Shown here one piece after another: positions 1 to 8,062 of a DNA stretch of 32,182 nucleotides. Both the position numbers and the translations under genes were made by a program. Source of the stretch: DASYQV01 sp036005125. GTDB taxonomy: Bacteria; Acidobacteriota; Vicinamibacteria; Vicinamibacterales; UBA2999. How positions within the stretch are numbered: the stretch's first letter is position 1; every line of letters starts with the position of its first letter. The stretch lies in the NCBI GenBank assembly GCA_036005125.1, contig DASYQV010000096.1, positions 1-32,182 on the forward strand, written 5' to 3'. The notes under the pieces were generated by a model. The model ran no database searches and was not told where the DNA came from. It saw only the letters and a program-made list of their open reading frames with translations.

Positions 1-1252
1 CCCAGACTGCCTTGTTGTAAAGAAACGCTTTGAAGAGAATCTCGTCCTTGCTGAAGAACCCCGAGAGCGGCGGGATCCCCGCGATCGCGAGGGCCCCGAT
101 GAACATCGTCGCGCGCGTCTTCGGCATATACCTCTTCAAGCCGCCCATCCGACGCATGTCCTGCTCGCCGCCCATCGCGTGGATGACCGAACCGCTCCCG
201 AGGAAGAGCAGCGCCTTGAAGAACGCGTGCGTCATCAGGTGGAACGCGCCAGCCGAGAACGCGCCGACGCCCATCGCGGTGAACATGTACCCGAGCTGCG
301 AGACGGTCGAATACGCCAGCACGCGCTTGATGTCGTACTGCACGAGGCCGATCGACGCCGCCATCAGCGCCGTCAGCACGCCGACGATCGCGACGACTTC
401 CATCACCATCGGCGCGTGCGAGAACAGCACGGCGTTGCGCCCCACCATGTACACGCCGGCGGTTACCATCGTCGCCGCGTGGATCAGCGCGGACACGGGC
501 GTCGGGCCCTCCATCGCGTCCGGCAGCCAGACGTACAGCGGAATCTGCGCGCTCTTGCCGGTGGCGCCGATGAACAGAAACAGGCAGATCAACGAGAGGA
601 CGCCGAACTGCGCCGTCTCGATCGGCATCGTGCCCGCGAGGTTCTGGACGGTCCGGAAGTCGAGCGTGCCGAACGTCGAGTCGATCAGGAAGATGCCGAG
701 GATGAAGCCCCAGTCGCCGATTCGGTTGGTGATGAAGGCTTTCTTCCCCGCATCCGACGCGCTTTTCTTCTCGTACCAATACCCGATGAGCAGATACGAG
801 CAGAGGCCGACGCCTTCCCATCCGACGAACATGACCACGAAGCTCGCAGCCAGCACGAGCACGAGCATGAACGCGGCAAACAGGTTCAGGTACGAGAAGT
901 ACCGCCCGTACTCCGGCGGGACTTCGTCGTGCATGTACGCCGTCGAGTACACGTGAATGAGGAACCCGATGCCCGTGACGACCAGAATCATCACGGCGGA
1001 GAGCGGGTCGAGCCGGAACGTCAGATCGACAACGAAATCGCCCGATGCAATCCACGTGTACAGCGTCTGGTCGATGACGCGGCGGTCGGGCGCCAGGCTG
1101 GCGAGCTGCCACACCGCAATCACGGACACGACGAACGACGCGAACATCACGAGCGACGCAAGGCCGCCGGAGAGGCCTTTCGACAGCCGGCGGCCGCACA
1201 TCGCGTTCACCACGAAGCCGACAAACGGGAAGAGCGGAATCAACGACAGCAC
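1..1252 (-). CDS. nuoL: NADH-quinone oxidoreductase subunit L, 3'-truncated by window edge
   Basis: NuoL is the large antiporter-like membrane subunit of complex I (NDH-1) and takes part in proton pumping. About 417 N-terminal residues are visible; the rest lies beyond base 1. The translation is strongly hydrophobic and shows the family hallmarks GWEGVGLCSYLLIGYW, a WLPDAMEGPTPVSALIHAAT segment with the conserved proton-channel residues, and THAFFKALLFLGSG. I chose the GTG at 1252, giving VLSLIPLFPFVGF, because it lies 10 bases after the nuoK stop and begins exactly where NuoL proteins begin. It is the most distal visible gene of the minus-strand nuo operon; nuoM and nuoN would be expected beyond the edge. 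Identification is very secure and the start fairly secure. Confidence 0.95.
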   Translation of the reverse strand, partial: MLSLIPLFPFVGFVVNAMCGRRLSKGLSGGLASLVMFASFVVSVIAVWQLASLAPDRRVIDQTLYTWIASGDFVVDLTFRLDPLSAVMILVVTGIGFLIHVYSTAYMHDEVPPEYGRYFSYLNLFAAFMLVLVLAASFVVMFVGWEGVGLCSYLLIGYWYEKKSASDAGKKAFITNRIGDWGFILGIFLIDSTFGTLDFRTVQNLAGTMPIETAQFGVLSLICLFLFIGATGKSAQIPLYVWLPDAMEGPTPVSALIHAATMVTAGVYMVGRNAVLFSHAPMVMEVVAIVGVLTALMAASIGLVQYDIKRVLAYSTVSQLGYMFTAMGVGAFSAGAFHLMTHAFFKALLFLGSGSVIHAMGGEQDMRRMGGLKRYMPKTRATMFIGALAIAGIPPLSGFFSKDEILFKAFLYNKAVW

Positions 1253-1262
1253 GCGGGTCTCG

Positions 1263-1565
1263 CTACCACTTCAATGCGGTGAAGGCATCCGGGTTCAGCG
1301 ACTCCCGGTGACGGTACAGCGCGACCACGATTGCCAGGCCGACCGCCGCTTCGGCCGCCGCCACGGTCATCACGAAGGTCACGATGATCTGGCCGTTCAC
1401 CGTGCCGAGGTAACGTCCGAACGCCACGAACGTCAGGTTGACGGCGTTCAGCATGATCTCGATCGAGAGAAGAATCGTGATCAGGTTCCGGCGCATGAAC
1501 ACGCCGGCCGTGCCGATCGCGAACAGCGTCGCGGACAGAATCAGATAGTGACTGAGAGGCGTCAT
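1263..1565 (-). CDS. nuoK: NADH-quinone oxidoreductase subunit K
   Basis: NuoK is a small three-helix membrane subunit of complex I, related to MrpC, that contributes to the proton path. The 100-residue product has the usual family length and pattern: MTPLSHYLILSATLFAIGT, then the helix around LLSIEIMLNAVNLTFVAF, which carries the conserved membrane glutamate, and a third helix ending in a short polar tail. The ATG at 1565 overlaps the nuoJ stop in an ATGA junction, so translation is probably coupled. An upstream in-frame ATG would add about 90 arginine-rich residues that are only the nuoJ sequence in another frame, so I rejected it. Confidence 0.96.
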   Translation of the reverse strand: MTPLSHYLILSATLFAIGTAGVFMRRNLITILLSIEIMLNAVNLTFVAFGRYLGTVNGQIIVTFVMTVAAAEAAVGLAIVVALYRHRESLNPDAFTALKW

Positions 1566-2086
1566 CGCTGGTCCACTTCCCGCCGCGCCAGGAAAACCGC
1601 GCCGACCATCGCCACGAGGATGAGGATGGATGTCGCCTCGAACGCGAACAGGTAATCGGTGAAGAGCGTCCGCCCGAGCGCGCGCACCGAGCTCACGACC
1701 GTCGCGTCCGCGCGCGCGCCCACGGCCTCCCGGACGCCGAGCGTCCGCGACAACGCCCACCCGAGCTGCACGACCAGCAGCGTCGCGAGCACGGCGCCGA
1801 ACCGTGCCGCGTTCGGATGCCGCACCGGGTGAAGCCGGTCCCATTCGGCTGCGTCCTCCCGAGGGGCGTTCAACAGCATGACGACGTACAGAAACAGCAC
1901 CATGATCGCGCCGGCATAAACGATGATTTGAATGACGGCCAGAAACGGTGCGTCGAGCTGCACGTAGAGACCCGAGATCGCGCCGAAGGACGCGATGAGC
2001 AGCAGCACGCTGTAGATCGGATTGCGCTGTCCGATCACGAGCGCCGACGAGACAACGGCAATCGCCGCGAAGAGATAGAAGACCAT
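1562..2086 (-). CDS. nuoJ: NADH-quinone oxidoreductase subunit J
   Basis: NuoJ is a five-helix membrane subunit of complex I packed between NuoH/A and NuoK. The 174-residue product matches family length. Its most diagnostic segment is AVIQIIVYAGAIMVLFLYVV (residues about 50-70), the conserved third helix, followed by MLLNAPRED. The ATG at 2086 lies 4 bases past the nuoH stop, with GGAG inside the nuoH end as a plausible ribosome-binding site. nuoI, which normally sits between nuoH and nuoJ, is absent here. The end overlaps nuoK. Confidence 0.96.
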   Translation of the reverse strand: MVFYLFAAIAVVSSALVIGQRNPIYSVLLLIASFGAISGLYVQLDAPFLAVIQIIVYAGAIMVLFLYVVMLLNAPREDAAEWDRLHPVRHPNAARFGAVLATLLVVQLGWALSRTLGVREAVGARADATVVSSVRALGRTLFTDYLFAFEATSILILVAMVGAVFLARREVDQR

Positions 2087-2090
2087 CGGG

Positions 2091-3116
2091 TCACGCTCCG
2101 AAGTACAGAATTCCCGCCGCCGTGGCGATCACGTTCAGTACCGCAGCCGGCAGCAGCCACTTCCATCCGAACTGCATCAACTGGTCGTAACGGATGCGCG
2201 GCAGGGTCCATCGGATCCACACGTAGACGAACAGCAGGAACCCGACCTTCAACAGGAACCACACCCAGCCGAATTGAACCGGGATGAGCGGGCCGTGCCA
2301 GCCGCCGAGAAACAAGTCCGTCGCGACCGCGGAGACGGTCACCATGTTGATGTACTCGGCCATGAAGAACATGGCGAAGCGCATCGAGCTGTACTCGGTG
2401 TGATACCCGGCGACGAGCTCCTGTTCAGCCTCGGGGAAGTCGAAGGGCGCGCGGTTGGTCTCTGCAATGCCGGCAATCATGTAAATCAGGAAGGCCAGCG
2501 GCTGGATGAACACGTACCACCGGGGCAGGAAACCGAACCAGGCACCTGCCTGGCCGTCGACGATGTCTCGGAGCGACAGCGATCCCGCGACGAGGATCAC
2601 CGACGCGAGCGCCATCCCGTAGGACAACTCGTAGCTGATCATCTGCGCGGACGATCGCAGCGCGCCGAGCAGCGAGTACTTGCTGTTCGACGCCCAGCCC
2701 GCGAGCACGATTCCGTACACGCCCATCGAGGAGACGGCGAACACCACGAGCACGGCGACGTTCACGTCCGAGACGTGCAGGCCGACAGGTTGGTCGAGCA
2801 GGCCGAAGAAGGTGGTCTCGGCCCCGAAGGGCACGGTGGCAAACGCCGCGAACGCCGCAACGGCGGCAATGCAGGGCGCCAGCGTGAACAGAAACGCATC
2901 GGCCGCCTTCGGGCGCAGCTCTTCCTTGAAGATCAGTTTCACGATGTCGGCCAGCGGCTGCAGGAGGCCCGCAGGGCCCGTCAGCGTGGGGCCGACGCGC
3001 TGCTGCAGGAAGGCGCAGACCTTCCGCTCGACGTAGACCATGATCGCCGCCGAGTTCAACAGCATGAAGAACGCGAAGCCGATGATGGCCAGTTGCGCGA
3101 TGGTGATCGGGATCAT
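2091..3116 (-). CDS. nuoH: NADH-quinone oxidoreductase subunit H
   Basis: NuoH is the membrane subunit that forms most of the quinone-access chamber and joins the peripheral arm to the membrane arm of complex I. The 341-residue product carries the family signatures VYVERKVCAFLQQRVGP near residue 28, LADIVKLIFKEE near residue 55, and the acidic quinone-site loop AETNRAPFDFPEAEQELVAG around residue 220, followed by GYHTEYSSMRFAMFFMAEY. Several hydrophobic helices are evident. The start at 3116 gives MIPITIAQLAI. It follows a 61-base gap after nuoF that is filled with short repeats, where nuoG is normally found. Confidence 0.97.
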   Translation of the reverse strand: MIPITIAQLAIIGFAFFMLLNSAAIMVYVERKVCAFLQQRVGPTLTGPAGLLQPLADIVKLIFKEELRPKAADAFLFTLAPCIAAVAAFAAFATVPFGAETTFFGLLDQPVGLHVSDVNVAVLVVFAVSSMGVYGIVLAGWASNSKYSLLGALRSSAQMISYELSYGMALASVILVAGSLSLRDIVDGQAGAWFGFLPRWYVFIQPLAFLIYMIAGIAETNRAPFDFPEAEQELVAGYHTEYSSMRFAMFFMAEYINMVTVSAVATDLFLGGWHGPLIPVQFGWVWFLLKVGFLLFVYVWIRWTLPRIRYDQLMQFGWKWLLPAAVLNVIATAAGILYFGA

Positions 3117-3177
3117 TATCTGGCTCAGGGCTTAGGGCTCAGGGCTTAGGGGCTCACTGCCTACTGCCTACTGCCTA
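3117..3177. repeat. Short repeat-filled gap between nuoF and nuoH
   Basis: This 61-base stretch consists almost wholly of two short direct repeats: GGCTCAGGGCTTAG occurring about twice and a TGCCTAC unit repeated three times. A related TGAGCCCTAAGCC sequence occurs at 6371-6383, in the gap before nuoD. The gap replaces the position where nuoG usually lies. No gene, promoter or clear terminator hairpin is visible. Confidence 0.6.
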
Positions 3178-4491
3178 CTAGTGGTGCCCCGCGAGGACCG
3201 GCTGCCTCGCGCGCCATTCGGCCGGTAGCACGCATCGGCCCTCGCGGACGTGCGCCTCGTACTCCCCGCGGAACAGCTTCATCGTCGTCAGCACGGGCGT
3301 CGCGGCCGCGTCGCCGAACGCACACAGTGTCTTGCCGGTGATGTTGCTCGAGACGCCGAACAGCAGGTCAAGATCCTTCGGCTGTCCCTCGCCGCGTTCG
3401 ATGCGCTGCAGCAGCTTCAGGAGCCAGTCCGTGCCCTCGCGGCACGGCGTACACTTGCCGCACGATTCGTGCCGATAGAAATTGAGCAGGTTCATCGCCA
3501 GCCAGACCATACACACGGTGTCGTCCAGCACGATGATGCCCGCCGAGCCGAGCAGCGACCCTGCTTTCTGAACCGCATCGAAGCTGGCCGGCGTATTCAG
3601 CTGATCGGGCAGCAGGAGCGGCACGGACGAGCCGCCGGGAATCACGGCCTTGAGCGGATGATCGTCGAGGACGCCGCCGGCGTAGTCGTAGATCAGCTCC
3701 TTGAGCGTCGTGTACATCGACGCTTCGTACACGCCCGGCTTCTTGACATGACCGCTGACGCAATAGAGCTTCGGCCCCCCGTTCTTCTCGGGTCCCAGAG
3801 ACGAGTACCAGTCGGCGCCGTTCAGGACGATCGACGGAACGTTGCAGAGCGTTTCGACGTTGTTCACCGCGGTCGGACACTGGTAGAGACCCGCCACGGC
3901 CGGGAACGGTGGCTTGAGGCGCGGCTGCGCACGCTTGCCTTCGAGCGACTCGATGAGCGCCGTTTCCTCGCCCGCTTCGTACGCGCCAGCGCCGCGATGA
4001 ATGAAGACATCGCAGTCGAAGCCGGAGCCGAGGATGTTCTTCCCGAGAAACCCGGCCCGGTACGCCTCTTCGACGGCAGCCTCGAGCACGAGCTGCACGT
4101 GGTAGAACTCGCCGCGGATGTAGATGTAGGCAACCTTGGCCCCGATCGCATAGCAGCCGATGGCGCACCCTTCAATCAGCAGATGCGGGTTGCGCTCCAT
4201 GAGCACGTGGTCCTTGAAGGTGCCGGGCTCGCTCTCGTCGGCGTTGCAGCAGATGTACCTCGGCTTGGGCGTGTCCTTGAGGACGAACTGCCACTTCAGC
4301 CCGGTTGGAAACCCGGCGCCGCCGCGGCCGCGAAGGCCGGAGTCCTTGACACGCTCGATCACCTCGTTCGGCTTCATCGTCGTCACGGCCGTGCGGAGGG
4401 CTGCGTAGCCGCGTTCGTGCTTCACGTAGAAGTCGAGCGTGAAGGCGTCCGGCTCGCGGACATGCTTCGTCAGGATTGGTTCGAACGCCAT
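3178..4491 (-). CDS. nuoF: NADH-quinone oxidoreductase subunit F (NADH/FMN subunit)
   Basis: NuoF oxidises NADH: it binds NADH and FMN and passes electrons to the Fe-S chain of complex I. The 437-residue product has GLRGRGGAGFPTGLKW (about residues 52-67), which forms the NADH/FMN pocket, the ICCNADESEPGTFKD segment, YEAGEETALIESLEG, and the N3 cluster cysteines C344, C347 and C350 in SCGKCTPCREG with a fourth in the later TLCAFGD motif. The length is normal. The ATG at 4491 lies 6 bases after the nuoE stop. Its presence shows that this NDH-1 is built to use NADH rather than only ferredoxin or F420, although the NuoG partner that should receive its electrons is not encoded next to it. Confidence 0.97.
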   Translation of the reverse strand: MAFEPILTKHVREPDAFTLDFYVKHERGYAALRTAVTTMKPNEVIERVKDSGLRGRGGAGFPTGLKWQFVLKDTPKPRYICCNADESEPGTFKDHVLMERNPHLLIEGCAIGCYAIGAKVAYIYIRGEFYHVQLVLEAAVEEAYRAGFLGKNILGSGFDCDVFIHRGAGAYEAGEETALIESLEGKRAQPRLKPPFPAVAGLYQCPTAVNNVETLCNVPSIVLNGADWYSSLGPEKNGGPKLYCVSGHVKKPGVYEASMYTTLKELIYDYAGGVLDDHPLKAVIPGGSSVPLLLPDQLNTPASFDAVQKAGSLLGSAGIIVLDDTVCMVWLAMNLLNFYRHESCGKCTPCREGTDWLLKLLQRIERGEGQPKDLDLLFGVSSNITGKTLCAFGDAAATPVLTTMKLFRGEYEAHVREGRCVLPAEWRARQPVLAGHH

Positions 4492-4497
4492 GATCGC

Positions 4498-5109
4498 TTA
4501 CGTACGCCTTCGTTCCACGTGCAGATGACAGCCGCTCAGCACGCCGGGGCCCATCGTCCGGAGACCCTCGACGAACTGCCCCGCGCGCTCCGGCGCCAGA
4601 CATTCGTGCCAGTCGTCATTCACCATCACGACCGGCGCGCGGTCGCACGCCCCGAGACACTCGACCTCGAGCAGCGTGAACGTCCCTGTCGGATCGGTCT
4701 CACCGGGCTGGATCCCGAGCGCTGCGCTCAGCTCTTCGGTCACTCGCTCGGCGCCGCGCAGCGCACAGGGCAACGTGCGGCAGACGTTCAGCACGTACGT
4801 TCCGACCGGGCGCGTGTAGAACATCGTGTAGTAGGTGACAACGTCCTCGACCTCTGCCGCGGTGCAGCCGATCTGGCCGGCGATGAAACGCATCGCCGCG
4901 CGGGTCACGGAGCCCTGCTGCCGCTGCACCAGGAACAACGCGTACAGGATTGCGGACTTCCGCTGGTCCGGCGGATAGTGCGTCACGATCTCGTTGAACC
5001 GCGCCTGGTTCTCCGGCGAGTACTCGAACACGCCGCCTGGCTCGGCCAGCGTCCGTTCCGACTTGTGGAACCTGGCCGGCGCGTACTGCATCTCGGGATG
5101 AAAGCTCAC
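4498..5109 (-). CDS. nuoE: NADH-quinone oxidoreductase subunit E (2Fe-2S, thioredoxin-like)
   Basis: NuoE is the 24-kDa 2Fe-2S subunit of the NADH-dehydrogenase module and works with NuoF. The 203-residue product has an N-terminal helical part and a thioredoxin-like domain with the four cluster ligands C110, C115, C151 and C155 in NVCRTLPC and VECLGACDRAP. The start is a GTG at 5109 overlapping the nuoD stop (GTGA), which indicates coupled translation. The C-terminus ends in a short basic run that is slightly longer than usual. Confidence 0.95.
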   Translation of the reverse strand: MSFHPEMQYAPARFHKSERTLAEPGGVFEYSPENQARFNEIVTHYPPDQRKSAILYALFLVQRQQGSVTRAAMRFIAGQIGCTAAEVEDVVTYYTMFYTRPVGTYVLNVCRTLPCALRGAERVTEELSAALGIQPGETDPTGTFTLLEVECLGACDRAPVVMVNDDWHECLAPERAGQFVEGLRTMGPGVLSGCHLHVERRRT

Positions 5110-6287
5110 CGGTCAACATCTCCCATGACGACGTCCAGCGACCCGATGATGGCGACGATGTCCGCGATCATGCCGCCGACAACCAGCTTCTGCAGTGCCT
5201 GGCACGCGAGGAATGAGGGCGGCCGCATCTTGATCCGCCAGGGACGATTCGTGCCGTCGGAGATGACGTAGACGCCGTGCTCGCCGCGCGGCCCCTCGAC
5301 AGGAACGTACACGTCGCCCTCGGGCACCGTGAAGCCTTGCGAGTAGATCAGGAAGTGCTGAATCAGCGCTTCCATCTCGGTATAGACGCGGTCTTTCGGC
5401 GGCGGCACCACTCGGGTGTCGTTGACGGCCCACTCGCCGGTCGGCGTGATCCGCGCAATCGCCTGGCGGCAGATCTTCACGCTCTCGCGCATCTCCGCCA
5501 TGCGCACCCGGTACCGGGCGTAGACATCGCCCTCGGTTCCCGTCGGCACGTCGAAGTCGTAGGTCGCATAGTTCAGGTACGGGAACGCCTTGCGCACGTC
5601 GTAGGCGCAGGCCGATCCCCGCGCAATCGGTCCAGCCAGGCCATATGCAATCGCTTCTTCGCGCGTGAGAACGCCAACGCCCTCGGTGCGCTTCTTGAAG
5701 ATGTCGTTCTGTGTGAGGAGATCCTCGTACTCGGCGAGCTTGCCCGGAAACCGATCGAGAAACGCGTTCACGGCGTCGTGGAAGCCGCGCGGCAGGTCCT
5801 CGCGCAGGCCGCCCACCCGGATGTAGCTCGGAAACAGCCGGAAGCCAGCCACGAGCTCGTTGATGTTGAGCAGCAGCTCGCGCTCGCGGAAGCAGTACAT
5901 CATCACGGAGACGGCGCCGATCTCCATCGCGTGCGTGCCGAGCCACACGAGGTGGCTGCTGATGCGCTGCAGCTCCGCGATGAGCACGCGGATGTTGGTG
6001 ACGCGTTCCGGCATCTGGAGCCCGAGCAGCTTCTCGACGCTCAGCGCGTAGGCCAGGCTGTTGGACTGCGCGCCCAGGTAATCCATCCGCTCCACGAGCG
6101 GGATGACCTGCTGCCATTTCTTCTGCTCGGCGGTCTTCTCGATGCCTGTGTGCAGGTAGCCGATCGTGACGTCCGCGGAGTTGACCGTTTCGCCATCGAG
6201 CTCCAGCACCAGCCGCAGCACGCCGTGCGTGCTGGGGTGCTGGGGCCCCATGTTGACCGTCATCGTCTCCGTGCGTAATTCCGGCAT
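5106..6287 (-). CDS. nuoD: NADH-quinone oxidoreductase subunit D (49-kDa subunit)
   Basis: NuoD forms part of the quinone-reduction site of complex I with NuoB. The 393-residue product shows TVNMGPQHPSTHGVLR (about residues 9-24), GYLHTGIEK, and a C-terminus ending IADIVAIIGSLDVVMGDVDR, typical of the family, including the final Arg. I placed the start at the ATG at 6287 (MPELRTETM). An in-frame ATG at 6347 would add 20 residues including GLKTRPTYVTG, but that stretch is encoded by a palindromic repeat in the gap and is not family-like. The gene is separated from nuoC by an isomerase gene, which is unusual. Confidence 0.96.
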   Translation of the reverse strand: MPELRTETMTVNMGPQHPSTHGVLRLVLELDGETVNSADVTIGYLHTGIEKTAEQKKWQQVIPLVERMDYLGAQSNSLAYALSVEKLLGLQMPERVTNIRVLIAELQRISSHLVWLGTHAMEIGAVSVMMYCFRERELLLNINELVAGFRLFPSYIRVGGLREDLPRGFHDAVNAFLDRFPGKLAEYEDLLTQNDIFKKRTEGVGVLTREEAIAYGLAGPIARGSACAYDVRKAFPYLNYATYDFDVPTGTEGDVYARYRVRMAEMRESVKICRQAIARITPTGEWAVNDTRVVPPPKDRVYTEMEALIQHFLIYSQGFTVPEGDVYVPVEGPRGEHGVYVISDGTNRPWRIKMRPPSFLACQALQKLVVGGMIADIVAIIGSLDVVMGDVDR

Positions 6288-6302
6288 CTCGATCGTTCCA
6301 GT

Positions 6303-6366
6303 GACGTACGTAGGCCGCGTCTTTAGACCCGGCCCGGTGGGCCGCATCTACAGATGCGGCCTACGT
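6303..6366. repeat. REP-like palindrome doublet upstream of nuoD
   Basis: Two hairpins lie side by side. The first is GGCCGCGTCTTTAGACCCGG and the second GGCCGCATCTACAGATGCGGCC, flanked by TACGTAGG on the left and CCTACGT on the right, so that the whole unit is also an inverted repeat. The same design, hairpins ending in a GGC-(C)TACG tail, recurs at 14649-14696 inside lhr and at 21466-21547 in the gas-vesicle operon. It lies between the isomerase stop and the nuoD start and could affect mRNA stability there. Confidence 0.65.
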
Positions 6367-6376
6367 CTGTTGAGCC

Positions 6377-6958
6377 CTAAGCCAACTCTCGTTCCACCAG
6401 CTCGCACAGGATGTGCAGCAGCGTCCGCTGCACTTCCTGCGCGCGGGCCGTGTCGGGCTCGGGGACGTTCACGTGAATGTCCACCGAGCGGCCGAGCACG
6501 CCGCCGTCGCGCCCCGTGAAGCCGATCGTCGTCAGACCCGCGTCACGCGCGGCCGCAATGCCGGCCAGGACGTTCTTCGACGAGCCGCTCGTCGAAATCC
6601 CGACTGCCACGTCACCCGCCCGGCCCAGCGCCTCAATCTGTCGCGCGAACACGCGATCGAAGCTGTAGTCGTTGGCGATCGCGGTCAGAACGCTCATGTC
6701 CGCGGACAGCGCCATCGCCGCAATCGCCTGGCGCTCCCGTTTCAATCGACCCACCAGCTCCGCCGACAGATGCTGCGCGTCCGCGGCGCTCCCGCCGTTG
6801 CCGAACACCAGCACCTTTCCGCCCGCGCGGACGGCCGTCGCCACCGCCTCGGCCGCGGCGACGATGGGCCCGGGATCTTGCCGTCGCATCCGCTCGTGAG
6901 CCGCCGCCGCCGCCGCGAGCACCTCGTCGTAGATTGCGGCGCGCGACTGCGCGTTCAT
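6377..6958 (-). CDS. gmhA: SIS-domain phosphosugar isomerase (GmhA-like sedoheptulose-7-phosphate isomerase)
   Basis: The 193-residue product is one SIS domain of GmhA type. GmhA converts sedoheptulose 7-phosphate to D-glycero-D-manno-heptose 7-phosphate, the first step toward ADP- or GDP-heptose for LPS core or S-layer glycans. Visible signatures are VLVFGNGGSAADAQHLSAEL (phosphate loop plus zinc-site His/Glu), GISTSGSSKNV, and DTARAQEVQRTLLHILCELV, which carries the C-terminal Gln and His metal ligands. The start at 6958 overlaps the nuoC stop (TGATG), so it is translated with the nuo genes. No heptose-pathway neighbour is present. It could instead act on another phosphosugar (a DiaA-like role is less likely because the metal ligands are kept). 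Confidence 0.85.
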   Translation of the reverse strand: MNAQSRAAIYDEVLAAAAAAHERMRRQDPGPIVAAAEAVATAVRAGGKVLVFGNGGSAADAQHLSAELVGRLKRERQAIAAMALSADMSVLTAIANDYSFDRVFARQIEALGRAGDVAVGISTSGSSKNVLAGIAAARDAGLTTIGFTGRDGGVLGRSVDIHVNVPEPDTARAQEVQRTLLHILCELVERELA

Positions 6959-7503
6959 CAATGTTCCAACCGCGCCATGCGGTCGCGCTCGAGGTTTGTG
7001 CGGAACTCCTCCTCGCTGATCTGAAGCGGTTCGTAAATCTTCGGGGGCTGCCGGATCTGAACGGGGTAATCCTTCCGTAGTGGATGTCCCTCCCAGTCCT
7101 CGGGCATGAGGAGCCGCCGCAGATCGGGATGTCCGTCTATCGAGATGCCGAACATGTCCCACACTTCACGCTCCGGCCAGCCCGCGGCCGGCCACACGCT
7201 CATCACCGTGGGTACAGCTCCACCATCGGGCACGCGGACCTTCAGTCTCAGCCGCAGGCGGTTGGAGGTCGACACGAGGTGGTAGACGACCTCGTACCGC
7301 GGGTCGCGCGGAAGGTAGTCGACCGCGGTGACCTCGACGAGGAAGTCGAAGCGAAGGTCGGCCGTGTCACGGAGCGCCGTGCATGTCTCGACGAGACGGT
7401 CGGGCGGAACATAGATCGTCGGGAAATCAATGCTCGTCCCGATCTCGAACGAGGCGCCGGGAACGATCCGGCCGAGGGTCTCGATAACTGCGGCGCTGTT
7501 CAT
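6958..7503 (-). CDS. nuoC: NADH-quinone oxidoreductase subunit C (30-kDa subunit)
   Basis: NuoC is the 30-kDa peripheral-arm subunit joining NuoB and NuoD. The 181-residue product contains the family core: FDFLVEVTAVDYLPRDPRYE, then YHLVSTSNRLRLRLKV and the signature WPEREVWDMFGISIDGHPDLRRLLMPEDWEGHPLRKDYP. It is a separate NuoC, not a NuoCD fusion. The ATG at 7503 lies 9 bases after the nuoB stop. The end overlaps the start of the SIS isomerase by one base, making that foreign-looking insertion translationally coupled. Confidence 0.96.
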   Translation of the reverse strand: MNSAAVIETLGRIVPGASFEIGTSIDFPTIYVPPDRLVETCTALRDTADLRFDFLVEVTAVDYLPRDPRYEVVYHLVSTSNRLRLRLKVRVPDGGAVPTVMSVWPAAGWPEREVWDMFGISIDGHPDLRRLLMPEDWEGHPLRKDYPVQIRQPPKIYEPLQISEEEFRTNLERDRMARLEH

Positions 7504-7512
7504 TCGTCTGGG

Positions 7513-7980
7513 CTAGATCTTCGTGCGGGCGATCTTCTGCTGCAGCTGTACGATCCCGTAGATGAGCGACTCGGGCCTCGGCGGGCAGCCGGGGACGAAT
7601 ACGTCGACCGGCACCACCTGGTCCACGCCCTGCACGATCGCGTAGTTGTCGAACACCCCGCCAATCGATGCGCACGCGCCCATGGAGATCACCCATTTGG
7701 GCTCCGGCATCTGGTCGTAGATCCGTCTCAGCGCCGGCGCCATCTTCCGCGACAGCCGGCCGGCCACGATCATCAGATCCGCCTGGCGCGGCGACCCGCG
7801 AAACACTTCGGCGCCGAAACGCGCGACGTCGTACCGGCTCGCGGCCATGGCCATCATTTCAATCGCGCAGCACGCCAGACCGAACGTGACCGGCCAGATG
7901 GCCGAGCGCCGCGCCCACTGCACCATCTTCTCGACGGTCGTGGTCAACACCGGTATTTCGATCTCGGACTCATTACCCAT
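7513..7980 (-). CDS. nuoB: NADH-quinone oxidoreductase subunit B (N2 cluster subunit)
   Basis: NuoB (PSST) holds cluster N2, the last electron carrier before quinone. The 155-residue product has all four ligands: the tandem C37-C38 in FGLACCAIEMM, C103 in ISMGACASIGG, and C132 in VPVDVFVPGCPPRPE. I used the ATG at 7980 (MGNESEIEIP). A longer in-frame reading toward 8160 adds 60 residues that overlap the nuoA coding end in another frame and do not resemble NuoB. An 82-base gap separates it from nuoA, the longest gap at the front of the operon. Confidence 0.96.
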   Translation of the reverse strand: MGNESEIEIPVLTTTVEKMVQWARRSAIWPVTFGLACCAIEMMAMAASRYDVARFGAEVFRGSPRQADLMIVAGRLSRKMAPALRRIYDQMPEPKWVISMGACASIGGVFDNYAIVQGVDQVVPVDVFVPGCPPRPESLIYGIVQLQQKIARTKI

Positions 7981-8062
7981 GACGATCGTGAACTTCGTGG
8001 TTTGTGATTCGCGATGTATGACTGCAGATTGGTAAAGCGGAATCGCAGCGGAGACTGCAACG

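Noticed and set aside
3250..5271. Plus-strand open frame of 673 codons across nuoF and nuoE
   Set aside because: It spans two well-identified minus-strand genes and translates to composition typical of antisense frames.
6288..6347. Longer NuoD start giving 20 extra residues
   Set aside because: The extra residues are encoded by a palindromic repeat and are not in the NuoD family; MPELRTETM fits the usual start.
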